The position numbers and the translations under genes are program-made. The notes under the pieces were generated by a model. It made no database searches. It was not told the DNA's origin and worked only from the letters and a program-made list of their open reading frames with translations. Shown here piece after piece: positions 61,591 to 64,000 of a DNA stretch of 64,000 nucleotides (position 1 is its first letter; each line of letters begins with the position of its first letter). The stretch comes from Streptomyces sp. ML-6 (GTDB lineage: Bacteria; Actinomycetota; Actinomycetes; Streptomycetales; Streptomycetaceae). The stretch is from assembly GCF_030116705.1 (NCBI RefSeq), contig NZ_JAOTIK010000002.1, positions 434,001 through 498,000 on the forward strand, written 5' to 3'.

Positions 61591-62290
61591 GGTCACCCCC
61601 TGAAGGGAACCGATCATAACCGCCGCACCCCTGCGAAACCCCGGCTTCGAGGCAAACTGGCCCGAGGCAAAATCCAACGGATCACTTCGACGTCAACGGA
61701 TCACTTCGACGCCGGGGTGGGCGGGCAGCCGGGCGGCCAGGGCCTCGGCGAGTGTCCGGGCGGGACCTCCACGGGGCGACGGCTCTCCATGTCCATCAAA
61801 ACTGTGCGGTAGTGACTGACTTCGAATCATGAGAATGATATTTCCTGAAATCCCTTGATGAGTCCGGTGAGTTGGCTGCATCTCGTGATGTATGAGGTAT
61901 GTGGATGGGGGTGGGCTGAAGCCTGCCGGGGACGTACAGCCCATCAGCCCGCACCGTACGCCGCACAGGGGCCCACCATGCCGCGCCAACGGCCGTCACC
62001 TCCCTCGATCCACGCAACGCAAGCCCGACGAAACCCGACACTGACCTCACAGTCCTCACTCGACCCCGTCCGCGTACCGCGAACGGGGTCATCACGTGTG
62101 TCACCGGGTGTGCGGTGTCCGCGCCGTCGGCCCCGGCAGGGCGGGAGCGCTGCGGGATCGGCATCGTTCGCACGCAGTCGCTCGCCGTGGACCCCGTTGG
62201 GCGGCGACGTGCCGGGGCCGGGGAAAACGGGGCACTCGGTCCGGGCGTCGGGGGACGGCCGGCCCGAGGGCTCGTGGTGTGGCTGCCGGG
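61591..62290. other. Intergenic region, no supported gene
   Basis: A 700-base stretch. An inverted repeat ATCAT-GAGA-ATGAT (61826-61839) in an AT-rich stretch may be a metal-regulator or promoter site. The minus-strand frame ending at 61693 (GGPARTLAEALAARLPAHPG) looks like the end of a lost gene. Nothing else is recognised. Confidence 0.4.
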
Positions 62291-63880
62291 CTACTTGGCG
62301 CAGGTGCGGTCGCGGGCGGGCAAACGGCCGGTGGCGAGGTAGGAGTTGACGGTGGAGTCGATGCAGGCGTTGCCGTAAACCCCGTAATTGGCGTGCTGGT
62401 TGGCGCCGGCGAGGGTGAGGAGGCGGGAGCTGGGCAGACGGTCGTGCAGGGCGACGCTGTGGGTGTAGGGGACGCGGGGGTCACCGGTGGAGGCGACGAT
62501 CAGGGCCCGGGTGTCGTGGCGGACCCGGACGGGTGCCTCGCGCGGGCGGTCCCAGAAGGCGCACGGGGTGATGCTCTCGGTCAGCGGGGCGAACAACGGG
62601 TGGGCGGCGCGGCCCCGTTCGATGTCGCGCCAGTACGTCTCGGGGTCGCGCGGGGCGGGGACGTCGCCGCACAGGATCGCGGTCTGGGCGCTGGCGACGG
62701 AGGAACCGGCGGGGGTGAACACGCTGCGCAGCAGGCCGGCGAAGGCGGGCGGCAGGGTGGTGGGGCGGCCTTCGGCGGCCCGGGCGAGCAGGGACATGTG
62801 CTCGGCCAGGGAGGCACGCGCCGGGTCGGTGTCGTCGGCGAGTTCGGTGAAGAGCAGGGCGGGGACCTGGCTGCCGTCGAGGCGGAAGACGTCGGGGGCG
62901 GTGCCGACGGTGAGCGGTTCGCGGGCGGAGGCGGCGATCACGTCGTCGAGGGTGGCGCGTACCTGTTCGCGGGTGCGGCCGAGGCCGTAGGTGCCGTGGC
63001 GTGCGGCCGTCCAGTCGGCCCAGTCGTCGTACGCCTTCTCGTTCTCGGCATCGGCCCCCTTCAGGAGGCGGGGGTTGTAGCGGTCGGGATCCAGGGCGCT
63101 GTCGAGGACCACCCGGTCGTGGCGGGTGGGGAACATCTGGGTGTAGGCCGTGCCCAGGTACGTACCGTAGGAGTAGCCCAGGTAGGAGATCTTCCGCTCG
63201 CCGAGGACACTGCGGACGACGTCGATGTCGCGGGCGGTGTTGCGTGTCGTGACGTGCGGCAGGAGCGGGCCGTTGGTGGCCCGGCACCGCTCCGCGACGC
63301 TTCTGGCCCGGGCCGTCCGGCGGTCGAAGCCGGCCCGGTCGGGGCCGGCCGACAGCAGGCCGGGGCCGGAGGACAGGCCGCAGTCCAGGGGGGTGCTGCG
63401 GCCGGTGAAGCGCGGGTCCATGCCGATCAGGTCGTAGCGGGCACCGGTCTCCTTCATCACGGGGCGCACGGCGAGCCCCGTGCCGAGGCCCGGGCCGCCC
63501 GGACCTCCGGGGTTGATCAGGAGGGAGCCGATCCGGTGCCGGGTGTCGGTGGCCTTCAGGCGGGATATGGCGACGGTGATGGTCCGGCCCCGGGGCTTGC
63601 CGTAGTCGAGCGGCACGGTCACGTCCGCGCAGCGTGCGCCCGCGGCGTCGAGGGCACGGCCCGTCTCGTCGTCCGCCCCCTGGGCGCAGCGGTGCCAGTG
63701 GGGGCGCTGCTGGTAGTAGCGGCCGAGCCCGGCGGCAGGGGCCGCGTCGGCGGCCGCGGGCGTCACGGCGGTGGGCGTCACGGCGGTGGCGGGTGGGGTG
63801 GCCAGGCCGGTGGTGAGGCCGGCGGCGAGGACGATCCCTGCGGCCGAGGCGCGCCGTACGACGGTACGGGGGGTGGTCAT
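62291..63880 (-). CDS. Secreted tripeptidyl-aminopeptidase-like alpha/beta hydrolase
   Basis: A 529-residue exported enzyme. The N-terminus TTPRTVVRRASAAGIVLAAG...PATAVTPTA is a signal peptide. The body fits Streptomyces SlpD/SlpE-type and tripeptidyl aminopeptidase proteins: SLLINPGGPGGPGLG (oxyanion loop), YLGYSYGTYLGTAY (nucleophile elbow, GYSYG), VASTGDPRVPY (Asp) and LAGANQHANYGVYGNACI (His). It cleaves short peptides from protein N-termini outside the cell. AGGAGAAG lies before the ATG. Confidence 0.92.
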   Translation of the reverse strand: MTTPRTVVRRASAAGIVLAAGLTTGLATPPATAVTPTAVTPAAADAAPAAGLGRYYQQRPHWHRCAQGADDETGRALDAAGARCADVTVPLDYGKPRGRTITVAISRLKATDTRHRIGSLLINPGGPGGPGLGTGLAVRPVMKETGARYDLIGMDPRFTGRSTPLDCGLSSGPGLLSAGPDRAGFDRRTARARSVAERCRATNGPLLPHVTTRNTARDIDVVRSVLGERKISYLGYSYGTYLGTAYTQMFPTRHDRVVLDSALDPDRYNPRLLKGADAENEKAYDDWADWTAARHGTYGLGRTREQVRATLDDVIAASAREPLTVGTAPDVFRLDGSQVPALLFTELADDTDPARASLAEHMSLLARAAEGRPTTLPPAFAGLLRSVFTPAGSSVASAQTAILCGDVPAPRDPETYWRDIERGRAAHPLFAPLTESITPCAFWDRPREAPVRVRHDTRALIVASTGDPRVPYTHSVALHDRLPSSRLLTLAGANQHANYGVYGNACIDSTVNSYLATGRLPARDRTCAK

Positions 63881-64000
63881 GGTGCTTCTCCTGACGGTGA
63901 CGAACACGGCCGGTCCGGAGAGCGTCCGGGCCGGGCAGGTCGAGCCTTCCAGCGCACCCCGCCCGCGCGCATCGCCGTGCGACACGAACTGCCGGTACGT

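Overview
The window is high-GC actinobacterial DNA, almost certainly from a Streptomyces chromosome. The signs are third-position G/C in nearly every codon, many GTG and some TTG starts, frequent leaderless starts (a -10 box 6-7 bases before the start codon), Tat-type and actinobacterial secreted proteins, and families typical of streptomycetes (CGNR zinc-finger proteins, SUKH-4, PCuAC/CopA/PepSY copper genes, SlpD/E-like peptidases). The content is accessory rather than core: many regulator/enzyme pairs, IS5-family remnants, frameshifted genes and short tandem repeats. No rRNA, tRNA or CRISPR array was seen.

Layout. 1-6.5 kb: a truncated NAD-dependent reductase, an IS5 scrap, a GNAT acetyltransferase, orphan immunity-like genes (SUKH-4, DUF2004), an alpha/beta hydrolase divergent from a CGNR zinc-finger protein, and a flavoprotein. 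6.7-15.4 kb: a nitrilase, then a co-directional copper cluster (PepSY protein, Met/His-rich membrane proteins, CopA ATPase, PCuAC chaperone, ECF sigma factor). 15.6-19.8 kb: DJ-1/PfpI protein, cupin divergent from a LysR regulator, and a WS/DGAT-like acyltransferase. 19.8-24.1 kb: a Ro60/TROVE RNA-binding protein divergent from a leucine-rich-repeat-variant protein, then an SGNH hydrolase. 24.3-32.9 kb: MFS/TetR pair, FAD monooxygenase/CGNR pair, MocR/DJ-1 pair, DUF4246 protein.

33.3-44.9 kb: PaaX regulator, then a tightly coupled operon (hydroxyisobutyrate-dehydrogenase-like reductase, aldehyde dehydrogenase, M20 hydrolase, DUF3100 transporter) with an RpiR regulator upstream. It is followed by a sulfur-detoxification cluster: a CstR-like repressor, two rhodaneses and a persulfide-dioxygenase/rhodanese fusion, with several TACCC...GGGTA operators. 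45-52 kb: an MFS exporter, a LysR/acetyltransferase pair, and a decayed zone holding an ATPase broken by a 19-bp duplication and three IS5-family fragments.

52.3-64 kb: a membrane-anchored, repeat-linked protein with a polymorphic-toxin-like C-terminus followed at once by a probable immunity gene, a large DUF4132 protein, a GlnH/GlnX-like sensor pair without its usual kinase PknG, and a secreted tripeptidyl-aminopeptidase-like protein. The candidates for least-described systems are the toxin/immunity pair (52370-55151), the DUF3100/M20 operon (34449-39761), the two CGNR/enzyme modules, and the TROVE/LRV pair.
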